This document shows, in pieces, positions 1 through 8,943 of a stretch of DNA of 64,000 bases. Position numbers and translations under genes: made by a program. Each line of letters starts with the position of its first letter. Within the stretch, counting starts at the first letter, position 1. Source of the DNA: Phocaeicola_A sp045647865 (GTDB lineage Bacteria > Bacteroidota > Bacteroidia > Bacteroidales > Bacteroidaceae); contig JAZRMW010000057.1 of the NCBI GenBank assembly GCA_045647865.1, positions 26,404 to 90,403 of the forward strand, in the 5' to 3' direction. The notes beneath the pieces were generated by a model, which saw only the letters and a program-made list of their open reading frames with translations, was not told the DNA's origin and searched no databases.

Positions 1-1
1 A

Positions 2-142
2 AACATTAGTATATATGTACCCGAAACCCTCTCCAAAGAAGAAAAGAACGCTTTGGAAAAAATGCAGAGTTCGGACAACTTCTCTCCCAATCTAAGTATC
101 AAAGAGAAGATTTTTAGAAAATTCAAAAGTTATTTTGACTAA
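2..142 (+). CDS. dnaJ: C-terminal end of probable chaperone DnaJ (partial)
   Basis: Only the last 46 residues are inside the window; the gene starts upstream. The reading frame is open from base 2 to a TAA at 140-142. The tail carries VPETLSKEEKNALEKM followed by a Phe-rich, basic end (KIFRKFKSYFD). This resembles the C-terminal extension of Bacteroidetes DnaJ, an Hsp70 co-chaperone, where a 'LS.EEK..LEK' helix precedes a short tail. No J-domain or zinc finger is visible here, so the call rests on resemblance of a short tail. Confidence 0.55.
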   Translation, partial: NISIYVPETLSKEEKNALEKMQSSDNFSPNLSIKEKIFRKFKSYFD

Positions 143-281
143 ATATCAGTGCGCAAATAACGTTACCATTCAGATGATCGCAGATTTCCATTAAAATACA
201 AATAAAAGGATCTGCGGTCATTTCGTATAATCAGCATACTTGAATACCATCCACCCAACCACCATACATTATAATAGAGAT

Positions 282-1583
282 ATGACATATCAAGAAACCA
301 TCGAATATTTATTCAATAGCGCACCACTATTTCAGAATATTGGAGGCGATGCTTATAAAGAAGGCCTATCCAATACCTTTGCATTGGACAAGCACTTTGG
401 ACATCCACATCACAAATTCCGTACCATACACATAGGAGGTACAAACGGTAAAGGCTCTTGTTCTCATACATTAGCCGCCATCTTTCAATCGGCAGGTTAT
501 AAGGTCGGACTATATACATCACCCCATCTTGTAGATTTCCGTGAACGTATCCGAGTAAATGGCAAGATGGTTTCTGAAGAGTATGTCATCCGTTTCGTAA
601 AAGAACACCAAAGTTTTTTTGAGCCTCTACACCCTTCATTTTTTGAACTAACGACAGCGATGGCTTTCAATTATTTTGCAGAAAGTGAAGTAGATGTAGC
701 TGTAATCGAAGTTGGCTTAGGTGGACGACTCGATTGCACCAACATTATCGTACCAGACCTTTGCATCATTACAAACATCAGCTACGATCATACACAATTC
801 CTTGGAAACACATTAGCACAAATAGCTATTGAAAAGGCTGGCATTATAAAAAAAGGTATTCCCATCGTGATTGGAGAATATACAGAAGAAACAAAGCCAA
901 TATTCATCCGCAAAGCCATTGAAATGGATGCCCCAATCGTACTATCTGAAGAAGATACACATGTAACCAACTCTAAATCAACAGCTGATGGAGGACGAAT
1001 ATACCAAACACTCCTTTATGGCGAATTAATAGGGGAATTGGGAGGGCTTTGTCAAGAAAAGAACACCAATACCATATTGACAGCAATCAATCAATTGATA
1101 AAAATAGGTTATCAAGTAGATGAAAAAGATATACGTAACGGATTCGCACACGTATGCCAATTGACAGGTTTAATGGGACGTTGGCAAAAACTAAACAATG
1201 CTCCTACCCTCGTATGTGACACGGGACACAATGTAGGAGGAATCTCATACATTATCAATCAATTGGAGCAACAGGAATACCAAAATTTGCACATTGTCAT
1301 TGGAATGGTCAATGACAAAGATATAAGTGGAGTCTTAAGTATGATGCCTAAGAATGCCACATACTATTTTACCAAAGCATCCGTGAAACGTGCACTTAAT
1401 GAAAGAGAGTTACAAACTTTGGCAACAGAATTCGATTTGCAAGGAGGAGTGTACCCCAATGTCGCAGAAGCGACACAAGCAGCTTTAAGAAATGCTCAAA
1501 ATAACGATTTTATTTTTGTTGGAGGAAGCAGTTTTATCGTAGCTGACCTATTGGTCTCATGGAAAAAGAGTGACATTCGTTAA
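282..1583 (+). CDS. folC: Folylpolyglutamate synthase / dihydrofolate synthase
   Basis: 433-residue cytosolic Mur-ligase-type enzyme. It adds glutamate to folates and, in bacteria, usually also to dihydropteroate. The ATP-binding loop GGTNGKGS is at residues 52-59, followed by a central ATPase domain with VIEVGLGGRLDCTN and the C-terminal ligase domain with CDTGHNVGG. The frame opens further upstream at a TTG (240), but the ATG at 282 gives the normal family N-terminus (MTYQETIEYLF), so that start is chosen. Length is normal. It stands alone; the next genes are galactose genes 140 bp away. Confidence 0.93.
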   Translation: MTYQETIEYLFNSAPLFQNIGGDAYKEGLSNTFALDKHFGHPHHKFRTIHIGGTNGKGSCSHTLAAIFQSAGYKVGLYTSPHLVDFRERIRVNGKMVSEEYVIRFVKEHQSFFEPLHPSFFELTTAMAFNYFAESEVDVAVIEVGLGGRLDCTNIIVPDLCIITNISYDHTQFLGNTLAQIAIEKAGIIKKGIPIVIGEYTEETKPIFIRKAIEMDAPIVLSEEDTHVTNSKSTADGGRIYQTLLYGELIGELGGLCQEKNTNTILTAINQLIKIGYQVDEKDIRNGFAHVCQLTGLMGRWQKLNNAPTLVCDTGHNVGGISYIINQLEQQEYQNLHIVIGMVNDKDISGVLSMMPKNATYYFTKASVKRALNERELQTLATEFDLQGGVYPNVAEATQAALRNAQNNDFIFVGGSSFIVADLLVSWKKSDIR

Positions 1584-1680
1584 GCATTCCTATAGTCTCA
1601 ATTTTATCTATTCACAAATCCCATTAAATAAAAATCAGCAAATTTCTATCAAAACACTTGCACATACCAAGGATTTTGAG

Positions 1681-1688
1681 TTTCTTTG
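1681..1688 (+). promoter_or_regulatory. Probable -7 box of the galM-galK operon
   Basis: TTTCTTTG, one base off the Bacteroides TAnnTTTG -7 consensus, followed by CA and lying 35 bp before galM. A TTG at 1658-1660 stands 20 bp upstream as a possible -33 element. Judged by pattern only. Confidence 0.45.
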
Positions 1689-1722
1689 CAAGAGTTTTCT
1701 TTAACATATAAATTTAAGACTC

Positions 1723-2811
1723 ATGGAATACTTTGTAGAAAATAATCTTTCGGGGTTAAAGCGTGAAGATTTTCAAAAAGAAATAAATGGCAAGAAGACC
1801 GATTTGTTCATTCTCAAAAACAAATGTGGTAATGAAGTGGCATTGACCAATTACGGCGGTGCCCTTTTGTCTATCATGGTACCAGACAAAAACGGTGCAC
1901 ATGCAAATGTTGTACAAGGACATGATTGTATTGACGATGTCATTAACAGTCCCCAACCTTTCCTCAGTACACTGATTGGTCGTTACGGAAATCGCATTGC
2001 AGGAGGTAAATTTTGCCTTGACGGTCAGGAATACACTTTGACGATTAATAATGGCCCAAATAGTTTACATGGAGGACCTACAGGTTTTCACGCTCGTGTA
2101 TGGGATGCTAAACAGATAGATATACAAACCGTGGTATTGAATTACTTATCAGTTGATGGTGAAGAAGGTTTCCCTGGTAATATGCAAATGACCGTAACCT
2201 TCACATTCACTGATGAAAATGAACTTGTCATTGATTACAAGGGTACAACGGACAAAAAAACGATAGTGAACATGACTCACCATGGTTTCTTCAGTCTATC
2301 AGGATTAGCAAATCCTACTAATTCCATCGAAAACAATATTGTTACCATCAATGCCGATTGGTATATTCCTATAGACGAAGTATCTATCCCAACAGGAGAA
2401 ATTTTACATGTAGCTGGAACTCCGATGGATTTCCGTAAACCACATACCATAGCAAGTACTATCAACGAAGAGTTCGAACAACTCAAATTTGGTGCAGGAT
2501 ATGACCATTGCTATGTACTCAACAAGAAAGAACCAAACAAACTATCATTTGCAGCCAAATGTATAGAGCCTATCAGTGGTCGTACTATGGAAGTTTACAC
2601 TACTGAACCTGGAGTACAAGTCTATACGAATAATTGGGGTGATGGATTTAGAGGTGCACATGGAGCCACATTCCCAGCCCGTTCATCTATATGCTTCGAA
2701 GCGCAACATTTTCCAGATTCACCCAACAAAGGACATTTTCCAAGTGTAGTATTGAATCCTGGAGAAGATTATACCCAACAAACAATTTACAAATTTGGAA
2801 TTGAAGAATAA
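1723..2811 (+). CDS. galM: Aldose 1-epimerase (galactose mutarotase), cytosolic
   Basis: 362-residue mutarotase that interconverts alpha and beta anomers of galactose and related sugars. Family motifs are present: IGRYGNRIAGGKF near residue 85, NMTHHGFFSLSG with the catalytic His near residue 187, and CFEAQHFPDSPN with the catalytic Glu near the C-terminus. There is no signal peptide, unlike the second copy at 4238. galK follows after 31 bp, so the two form a Leloir-pathway operon. The protein is about 45-50% similar by eye to the lipoprotein paralogue downstream. Confidence 0.92.
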   Translation: MEYFVENNLSGLKREDFQKEINGKKTDLFILKNKCGNEVALTNYGGALLSIMVPDKNGAHANVVQGHDCIDDVINSPQPFLSTLIGRYGNRIAGGKFCLDGQEYTLTINNGPNSLHGGPTGFHARVWDAKQIDIQTVVLNYLSVDGEEGFPGNMQMTVTFTFTDENELVIDYKGTTDKKTIVNMTHHGFFSLSGLANPTNSIENNIVTINADWYIPIDEVSIPTGEILHVAGTPMDFRKPHTIASTINEEFEQLKFGAGYDHCYVLNKKEPNKLSFAAKCIEPISGRTMEVYTTEPGVQVYTNNWGDGFRGAHGATFPARSSICFEAQHFPDSPNKGHFPSVVLNPGEDYTQQTIYKFGIEE

Positions 2812-2842
2812 GAAATATCATAACTTTAAAATAAGACATATT

Positions 2843-4003
2843 ATGAGACTTACTATTGAAGATGTTAGAAGTCGCTTCAAAAAGCACTTCAACGATGCAG
2901 AAGGTTCGGTTTATGCTTCACCCGGACGCATCAATTTGATTGGTGAACATACAGACTATAATGGTGGATTCGTATTCCCTGGTGCTGTACAGCAAGGAAT
3001 GATAGCAGAAATCAAGCCCAATGGTACACGCAAAATCCGTGCATACTCCATTGATTTAAAAGATTATGATGAATTTTGCATTGACGACGAGAAAGGTCCA
3101 CACGCAAGCCATTTTCGCTATATTTTCGGTGTCGCACGCGAAATGATGAAATTAGGAGTACCAGTGGAAGGTTTCGATACAGCCTTTGCCGGAGATGTAC
3201 CCCTCGGTGCAGGAATGTCATCATCTGCAGCTCTTGAAAGTTGCTTTGCATTCGCTCTCAACGACCTTTTCGGTAACAATAGAATTGACAAGATGACACT
3301 TGCCAAAGTCGGACAAGCAACAGAACATAATTATCTCGGATGTAAATGCGGTATTATGGATCAATTTGCTTCCGTACATGGTAAAGCCGGATATTTGATG
3401 CGTCTTGACTGCCGTAGCGGTGAATTTGAATATTTCCCTTGGAATCCTCAAGGATACAAATTACTCCTTGTTAATTCATGCGTAAAACATGAATTGGCTG
3501 GTTCTCCTTACAATGACCGTCGCCAAAGTTGCGAAAACGTTGTTGCCGCAATTGCAAAACGCTATGAAGGTATAGAAACGTTACGTGACTGTACATGGGA
3601 AATGTTGGAAGAAGTGAAAGCTGAATGTAGCGAAGAGGACATTCGCCGTGCTACATACGCCATTGGTGAAACCGACCGTGTACTGGCTGTATGCGAAGCT
3701 CTTAAAAAAGGAGATTACGAGACTGTAGGACAGATGATGTATGAAACCCATGCAGGATTAAGCAAGGATTATGAAGTAAGTTGTGAAGAACTTGACTTTT
3801 TGAATGATGTAGCTAAAGACTGCGGCGTAACAGGTTCACGCATTATGGGTGGTGGATTCGGAGGATGTACCATCAATTTGGTAGAAGAAGAACTCTACAA
3901 CACTTTTGTAGAAACAGTCAAATCCAAATACAAAGAAAAATATGGAAAAAATCCAATAATCATTGATGTAACAATCGGTGATGGTTCACGCAAATTGGCT
4001 TAA
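2843..4003 (+). CDS. galK: Galactokinase
   Basis: 386-residue GHMP kinase that phosphorylates alpha-D-galactose to galactose-1-phosphate with ATP. The galactokinase signature PGRINLIGEHTDYNGG is at residues 27-42, the ATP loop PLGAGMSSSAA at 120-130, and the C-terminal GHMP motif SRIMGGGFGGCTI near residue 335. The frame is open upstream into galM, but the ATG at 2843 gives the standard N-terminus and is preceded by an A-rich leader. It is cotranscribed with galM and ends just before a strong terminator. Confidence 0.95.
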   Translation: MRLTIEDVRSRFKKHFNDAEGSVYASPGRINLIGEHTDYNGGFVFPGAVQQGMIAEIKPNGTRKIRAYSIDLKDYDEFCIDDEKGPHASHFRYIFGVAREMMKLGVPVEGFDTAFAGDVPLGAGMSSSAALESCFAFALNDLFGNNRIDKMTLAKVGQATEHNYLGCKCGIMDQFASVHGKAGYLMRLDCRSGEFEYFPWNPQGYKLLLVNSCVKHELAGSPYNDRRQSCENVVAAIAKRYEGIETLRDCTWEMLEEVKAECSEEDIRRATYAIGETDRVLAVCEALKKGDYETVGQMMYETHAGLSKDYEVSCEELDFLNDVAKDCGVTGSRIMGGGFGGCTINLVEEELYNTFVETVKSKYKEKYGKNPIIIDVTIGDGSRKLA

Positions 4004-4025
4004 AACATTGGAATGTTTTTAAAAT

Positions 4026-4070
4026 AAAAAAACAGACTATATGAATATTTCTATGGTCTGTTTTTTCTTT
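4026..4070 (+). terminator. Terminator after galK
   Basis: AAAAAACAGAC (from 4027) pairs with GTCTGTTTTTT (4056-4066), extended inward by TATA/TATG pairs. A T-rich tail follows. It separates the galactose operon from the arabinose operon and could work on both strands. Confidence 0.9.
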
Positions 4071-4085
4071 TTTCTGTGTCAAGAA

Positions 4086-4200
4086 ACATTAATGTGCCCG
4101 TTCACATCCCATAAAAAATGCAGAAAGGGGCATTTTATGTTGTAAAACATACAATTCAATGCTTTATAGTAACAAAATAAGTGTTACTTTTACACCCAAA
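4086..4200 (+). promoter_or_regulatory. Arabinose operon control region with dyad AGTAAC-N9-GTTACT
   Basis: Three inverted features lie here: the 10-bp palindrome ACATTAATGT (4086-4095), an imperfect hairpin CATAAAAAATGC...GCATTTTATG (about 4110-4139), and the dyad AGTAAC (4168-4173) with GTTACT (4183-4188). The last half-site runs into TACTTTTA (4186-4193), a plausible -7 box (TAnnTTTG with one change). A regulator bound to this dyad would cover the -33/-7 spacer. Since the operon encodes a Nudix-type AraR, this is the best operator candidate in the window. The site is inferred, not matched to a known AraR motif. Confidence 0.5.
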
Positions 4201-4237
4201 TTCGAATTTAATTTTTAAACCTATTAGAAAAACTGTC

Positions 4238-5401
4238 ATGAAGTACATGAAAAGTATCTTAGGGACAGGCTTGGCCCTGTCACTTTTAGCGGCTTGCGCT
4301 CCACAACAGCCCAAGCAAGAGTTGACATTATCAGGATTGAATCCTGATAACTTCAAGAAAGAGGTTAACGGTAAACAGACAGACCTCTATGTGTTAAAAA
4401 ATACCTCAGGAATGGAGGTTTGTATAACAAACTTCGGTGGACGAATCGTCTCAATCATGGTTCCAGACAAAAAAGGAGAAATGAAAGACGTGGTTTTAGG
4501 TTTAGATAGCGTAGGAGCTTATCTACCCGAAAACAATCAAACAGACTTCGGTGCATCAATTGGTCGCTATGCAAATCGTATCAACCAAGGAAAAATTGTA
4601 ATCGATAATGAAGAGATTCAATTACCTCAAAATAACTTCGGACACTGTCTGCACGGAGGTCCTAATGGATGGCAATACAAAATTTATGAAGGTTCACAAC
4701 CTAATGACAGCACAGTAGTACTTGTGATGAATTCACCTGATGGTGACGAACAATTTCCTGGCAATGTTACAGCAACTGTAACTTATACTTTAACATCAGA
4801 CAATGCTATTGACATTGACTATAAAGCTACGACAGATAAGAAAACTGTCATCAACATGACTAATCATTCTTATTTCAATCTCTCAGGTGATCCAAACTTG
4901 AAAATAACCGACCACATTCTCTATGTAAATGCAGACAACTATACTCCAGTTGATGACACTTACATGACTACCGGTGAAATTGCAGCTGTTGCAGGAACTC
5001 CGATGGACTTCACCCAAGCAAAAGTTGTTGGTAAAGACATTGATGCTTTTGACTTTGAACAGGTTAAATTTGGCAATGGTTTCGACCACAATTGGTGTTT
5101 GAATACTAATGGCGACGAATCTAAACTTGCAGCCAAAGTTGTAAGTCCCATCACAGGTATTACTTTAGAAGTTTATACTAACGAACCTGGTATTCAAGTG
5201 TATAGTGGAAATTTCCTCGATGGTACCGTTACAGGTAAGAAAGGTATCGTTTATAACCAACGTACAGGTCTTTGCTTAGAAACTCAGAAGTATCCTGACA
5301 CTCCTAACAAGTCTAATTTGGAAGGATGGCCAAATGCCACTTTAGAGCCAGGACAGACTTATACAAGCCGTTGTATATATAAGTTCGGTATAGAAAAATA
5401 A
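4238..5401 (+). CDS. galM: Aldose 1-epimerase, outer-surface or periplasmic lipoprotein
   Basis: 387-residue mutarotase of the same family as the 1723 copy but with a lipoprotein signal: MKYMKSILGTGLALSLLAAC, where LLAAC is the lipobox. The ATG at 4238 is chosen over an upstream ATG (4181) because it starts the signal peptide. Conserved parts are IGRYANRINQGK, INMTNHSYFNLSGD with the catalytic His, and LCLETQKYPDTPN with the catalytic Glu. It is the first gene of the arabinose operon, 31 bp before the symporter, so it probably speeds anomer conversion of arabinose outside the inner membrane before uptake. Substrate is inferred from context. Confidence 0.92.
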   Translation: MKYMKSILGTGLALSLLAACAPQQPKQELTLSGLNPDNFKKEVNGKQTDLYVLKNTSGMEVCITNFGGRIVSIMVPDKKGEMKDVVLGLDSVGAYLPENNQTDFGASIGRYANRINQGKIVIDNEEIQLPQNNFGHCLHGGPNGWQYKIYEGSQPNDSTVVLVMNSPDGDEQFPGNVTATVTYTLTSDNAIDIDYKATTDKKTVINMTNHSYFNLSGDPNLKITDHILYVNADNYTPVDDTYMTTGEIAAVAGTPMDFTQAKVVGKDIDAFDFEQVKFGNGFDHNWCLNTNGDESKLAAKVVSPITGITLEVYTNEPGIQVYSGNFLDGTVTGKKGIVYNQRTGLCLETQKYPDTPNKSNLEGWPNATLEPGQTYTSRCIYKFGIEK

Positions 5402-5432
5402 TCATTTAATTAATAACTTTAAAAACAAAAAG

Positions 5433-7406
5433 ATGGAAATATTAGAAGCGTTAAAAAACAACGGCTTTGCAACAGCCGATTATCTTGTTTTTGCAGCCTA
5501 TATCGTGCTTCTTGTCGGTATGGGTATCTTCCTCTCAAGAGGGAAAAAAGGAGAAGAAAAGTCGTCAACAGATTACTTCCTCGCAGGTAACACATTGACA
5601 TGGTGGGCAGTGGGTGCATCACTCATCGCTGCTAACATTTCTGCAGAACAATTCATTGGAATGTCAGGTTCTGCTTATGTATCAGGTATCGCCATGGCAG
5701 CTTACGAATTGATGGCAGCCGCAACACTTATTGTCGTGGGTAAATTTTTGCTCCCACTGATGATTGAAAAGAAGGTCCTCACTATCCCCCAATTCCTCAG
5801 TGAGCGTTACAACTGGGGTGTAGGTTTGTCTTTCTCCATTTTCTGGTTGTTCCTCTACGTGTTCATTAACTTGACATCTGTAGCATGGTTGGGTGCACTT
5901 GCAATGAAACAGATTCTTGGTTTACCCACTATCGCAGGCATGTTTTTGGGAATGAATGTTGATATGACACTGCTTGTCATCATCCTTTTCCTCTTCATCG
6001 TAGCAGGTTTGTATTCAATCTATGGAGGTTTAGCTTCTGTAGCTTGGACTGACGTGATGCAAGTAACATTCCTCGTTGGTGGTGGTCTTATCACTGCTTA
6101 TGCCGCTCTAGACGTAATCGCAGGTAGCCTTGACATCGAAGGTGGAGCACTCGGAGCTTTAGGTCAGATTTATTCTGAATTGTTAGAAAATCCAGATGAC
6201 AAACACTTCAATCTCGTCGTTACCCGAAATGAAGAGCTCTACCCCATCATCAATGGTATTGTTGAAAATGGTGTGACAATCCAAAAAGCTGACCCCTACT
6301 TTGACATCCCAGGTATCGTGGTTATCGTGGGTGCTTTGTGGCTCACTAACTTAGGTTATTGGGGTTTCAACCAGTACATCATCCAAAAGGGTCTTGCTGC
6401 CAAATCTTTGGCCGAGGCAAAGAAGGGTATGATTTTTGCCGCTTTCCTAAAGATTTTGATTCCGTTCATTGTTTGTATCCCTGGTGTATGCGCATTTTAC
6501 ATCATGAATTCTCCCGATTGTGCCGAATTGAGAGCATCTCTTGCTGGTTCACTTGATCGTCCAGATGATGCATATCCTTGGTTGATTCGTAACTTTACTC
6601 CGACCATTATCAAAGGACTTTCATTTGCCGCTCTTGCTGCTGCCGTTATTTCATCGTTGGCATCTATGTTCAACTCAACCTCAACTATTTTTACAATGGA
6701 TATCTACAAGCGCTTCTTCAACAAAAACGCTTCAGAAAAGAAATTGGTAACAGTAGGTCGTCTGACATCCATTGCAGCATTGGTTCTTGCCCTCATCGCC
6801 GTATATCCCATCATGGGTGGTGCTGATCAAGCCTTTCAGGTTATCCAAGAATACTCTGGATTCGTTTATCCAGGTATCGTAGTTATCTTTGGTCTTGGTT
6901 TGCTATGGAAACGTGCATCAGGTACAGCAGCAGTTGTAGCTGCCATCGGAACATTCTTCTTCTCCATCCTCTTCAAATTCATGCTGCCCGATGTACCCTT
7001 CCTGTTGCGCATGGGATACGTATTCGCATGCCTGGTAGTACTCTTTTTCGCCATCTCTATGATGAGCAAGAAGACTATACCTGCACAAGAACTTGACGAA
7101 CATACAATCAAGACACAATTGAAGTGGAGCAATATTACAATTATATCTGCTGCAGTATGTTTGTGCATAGGTATTGTTTCCATGTTCTCACACGAATTGC
7201 GTTGCTACGGCTTCGAAGCCATCTTCTTCCTCGCTATGATGTTAGGTAGCATTGGTGTTTATTTACGTTCAAATGCCAAGGATAAAGTAGAAGACCCCAA
7301 ATCTATTGGAGTTGACATCGCCATTTTCCGTACAGATAAGGCTTTCAATATTGGTGCTATTGCCATAATTGTTCTTCTTACTGTATTGTATATAGCATTA
7401 TGGTAA
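5433..7406 (+). CDS. Sodium/solute symporter family sugar transporter (probable arabinose permease)
   Basis: 657-residue inner-membrane protein of the SSS (sodium:solute symporter) family, with about 14 hydrophobic segments. The start ADYLVFAAYIVLLVGMGI is helix 1, then SSTDYFLAGNTLTWWAVGASLIAAN, the typical SSS region with Na+-site residues, and SSLASMFNSTSTIFTMDIYKRF near residue 410. An insert between helices at about residues 230-290 is hydrophilic. Position between a mutarotase and araR in an arabinose operon points to L-arabinose uptake with Na+; in B. thetaiotaomicron the equivalent position is held by the arabinose permease. Confidence 0.9.
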   Translation: MEILEALKNNGFATADYLVFAAYIVLLVGMGIFLSRGKKGEEKSSTDYFLAGNTLTWWAVGASLIAANISAEQFIGMSGSAYVSGIAMAAYELMAAATLIVVGKFLLPLMIEKKVLTIPQFLSERYNWGVGLSFSIFWLFLYVFINLTSVAWLGALAMKQILGLPTIAGMFLGMNVDMTLLVIILFLFIVAGLYSIYGGLASVAWTDVMQVTFLVGGGLITAYAALDVIAGSLDIEGGALGALGQIYSELLENPDDKHFNLVVTRNEELYPIINGIVENGVTIQKADPYFDIPGIVVIVGALWLTNLGYWGFNQYIIQKGLAAKSLAEAKKGMIFAAFLKILIPFIVCIPGVCAFYIMNSPDCAELRASLAGSLDRPDDAYPWLIRNFTPTIIKGLSFAALAAAVISSLASMFNSTSTIFTMDIYKRFFNKNASEKKLVTVGRLTSIAALVLALIAVYPIMGGADQAFQVIQEYSGFVYPGIVVIFGLGLLWKRASGTAAVVAAIGTFFFSILFKFMLPDVPFLLRMGYVFACLVVLFFAISMMSKKTIPAQELDEHTIKTQLKWSNITIISAAVCLCIGIVSMFSHELRCYGFEAIFFLAMMLGSIGVYLRSNAKDKVEDPKSIGVDIAIFRTDKAFNIGAIAIIVLLTVLYIALW

Positions 7407-7423
7407 CATCTATATAAAACAAA

Positions 7424-7469
7424 CTACAAGCTACGATGACGAGTAAACACTCAGACTCGTAGCTTGTAG
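7424..7469. repeat. Intercistronic hairpin, family D copy 1
   Basis: Perfect 13-bp arms CTACAAGCTACGA (7424-7436) and TCGTAGCTTGTAG (7457-7469), immediately followed by CTCGTAAC. It lies between the symporter and araR genes. The right side reads, in reverse complement, GTTACGAGCTACAAGCTACG, related to the hairpin at 10504-10557. No T-tract follows, so it is more likely an RNA-processing, stability or repeat element than a terminator. Confidence 0.75.
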
Positions 7470-7492
7470 CTCGTAACTAACAACTAAAAGAA

Positions 7493-8170
7493 ATGACCAC
7501 CTATTATAATATAAATCCACGTTTTTTTGTGTCGGTAGATTGTATCATTTTCGGACTGAATGAAGGTGAACTGAGTCTGCTTTTACTAAAACGTGCATTT
7601 GCTCCCGAAAAAGGGAAATGGTCATTAATGGGTGGTTTTGTACAAGACAATGAAAGCGTGGACGATGCAGCCAAACGAGTATTAAAAGACTTGACTGGAC
7701 TTGAGAATGTATATATGGAACAAGTCGGTACTTTTGGTGAAATCAACCGTGACCCAGGTGAACGAGTTATTTCTGTAGCCTATTATGCACTCATCAATGT
7801 AGATGAATATGACCATAAATTAGTAGAAAAACACAATGCACAATGGATAAACATCCATGAATTACCAGAATTGAGTTTCGATCATCCAATTATGATTGAA
7901 AAGGCCAGAGAGTCAATGCGTAAAAAAGCAACACTCGAACCTATTGGTCTAAATCTCCTCCCTCGCCTTTTCACTCTCAGTCAAATGCAATCTTTATACG
8001 AGACCATTCAAGGAGAAACTATAGACAAACGCAACTTTCGCAAGAAAGTCGCAGACATGAATTATATTGAAAAAACGGAAATGATAGACAAATCTAGTTC
8101 ACGACGGGGAGCCTATCTATATAAATTTAATGATAAAGCATACTGTCAAGAATCAAGATTCAAATTATAA
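7493..8170 (+). CDS. araR: Nudix-type transcriptional regulator of arabinose use
   Basis: 225 residues in two parts: an N-terminal Nudix-like domain (about 1-140) and a C-terminal winged-helix DNA-binding domain (about 150-220, LFTLSQMQSLYETIQG...NFRKKV). The Nudix box is degenerate: GGFVQDNESVDDAAKRVLKDL has RV and DL where catalytic Nudix enzymes have RE and EE, so hydrolase activity is probably lost and the domain senses a ligand. This architecture matches the Nudix-related AraR repressor known from Bacteroides thetaiotaomicron, encoded in the same order between symporter and araD. It likely binds the dyad before the operon. Confidence 0.88.
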   Translation: MTTYYNINPRFFVSVDCIIFGLNEGELSLLLLKRAFAPEKGKWSLMGGFVQDNESVDDAAKRVLKDLTGLENVYMEQVGTFGEINRDPGERVISVAYYALINVDEYDHKLVEKHNAQWINIHELPELSFDHPIMIEKARESMRKKATLEPIGLNLLPRLFTLSQMQSLYETIQGETIDKRNFRKKVADMNYIEKTEMIDKSSSRRGAYLYKFNDKAYCQESRFKL

Positions 8171-8196
8171 TATTCAAACTTTAAATACATGATATT

Positions 8197-8898
8197 ATGT
8201 TAGAAGAACTGAAACAAAAAGTATTTCAAGCCAATCTTGATTTGGTAAAACAAGGATTGGTAATTTTTACATGGGGTAATGTATCAGGAATTGATCGCGA
8301 AAAAGGATTGGTTGTAATAAAACCTAGTGGTGTTAGTTATGATGACATGAAAGCCTCGGATATGGTTGTTGTTGATTTACACACAGGTAAAGTTATTGAA
8401 GGAGACTTAAACCCTTCTTCTGATACCCCTACACATTTAGTTCTCTATCGTGCATTCCCAAATATTCAGGGAGTTGTACATACTCATTCCACTTATGCAA
8501 CAGCATGGGCTCAAGCTGGAAAAGATATTCCTAACATTGGAACCACTCATGCCGATTATTTCTACAAGGCAATCCCATGCACCGACGATATGACTAAAGC
8601 AGAGGTAGAAGGGGAATATGAATTAGAAACTGGAAATGTTATAGTAAAACGTTTTGAAGGAATCAATCCTGACCACACACCTGGAGTTCTTGTAAAGAAT
8701 CACGGACCATTCTCTTGGGGAACAAGTCCTTCAAATGCAGTTTACAATGCTAAGGTAATGGAACAATGCGCAAAGATGGCTTATATTTCATTCACCCTCA
8801 ATCCTGAAACGACAATGAATCCCCTTCTTATTGAGAAGCATTATAATCGCAAACATGGTCCCAATGCCTATTATGGGCAGAAAGGTCAACAACATTAA
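8197..8898 (+). CDS. araD: L-ribulose-5-phosphate 4-epimerase
   Basis: 233-residue class II aldolase/epimerase-fold enzyme that converts L-ribulose-5-P to D-xylulose-5-P. Key motifs are TWGNVSGIDRE near residue 25, KPSGVSYDDM near 43, the zinc-binding VVHTHSTYATAWAQ near 88-101, GTTHADYFY near 111, and KNHGPFSWG with the third zinc His near 168. The length equals the family norm. It lies 26 bp after araR and 45 bp before araA. Confidence 0.95.
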   Translation: MLEELKQKVFQANLDLVKQGLVIFTWGNVSGIDREKGLVVIKPSGVSYDDMKASDMVVVDLHTGKVIEGDLNPSSDTPTHLVLYRAFPNIQGVVHTHSTYATAWAQAGKDIPNIGTTHADYFYKAIPCTDDMTKAEVEGEYELETGNVIVKRFEGINPDHTPGVLVKNHGPFSWGTSPSNAVYNAKVMEQCAKMAYISFTLNPETTMNPLLIEKHYNRKHGPNAYYGQKGQQH

Positions 8899-8943
8899 AA
8901 ACATAAATAAACATATCATTAAACATTAAACAACTAAAAAATT

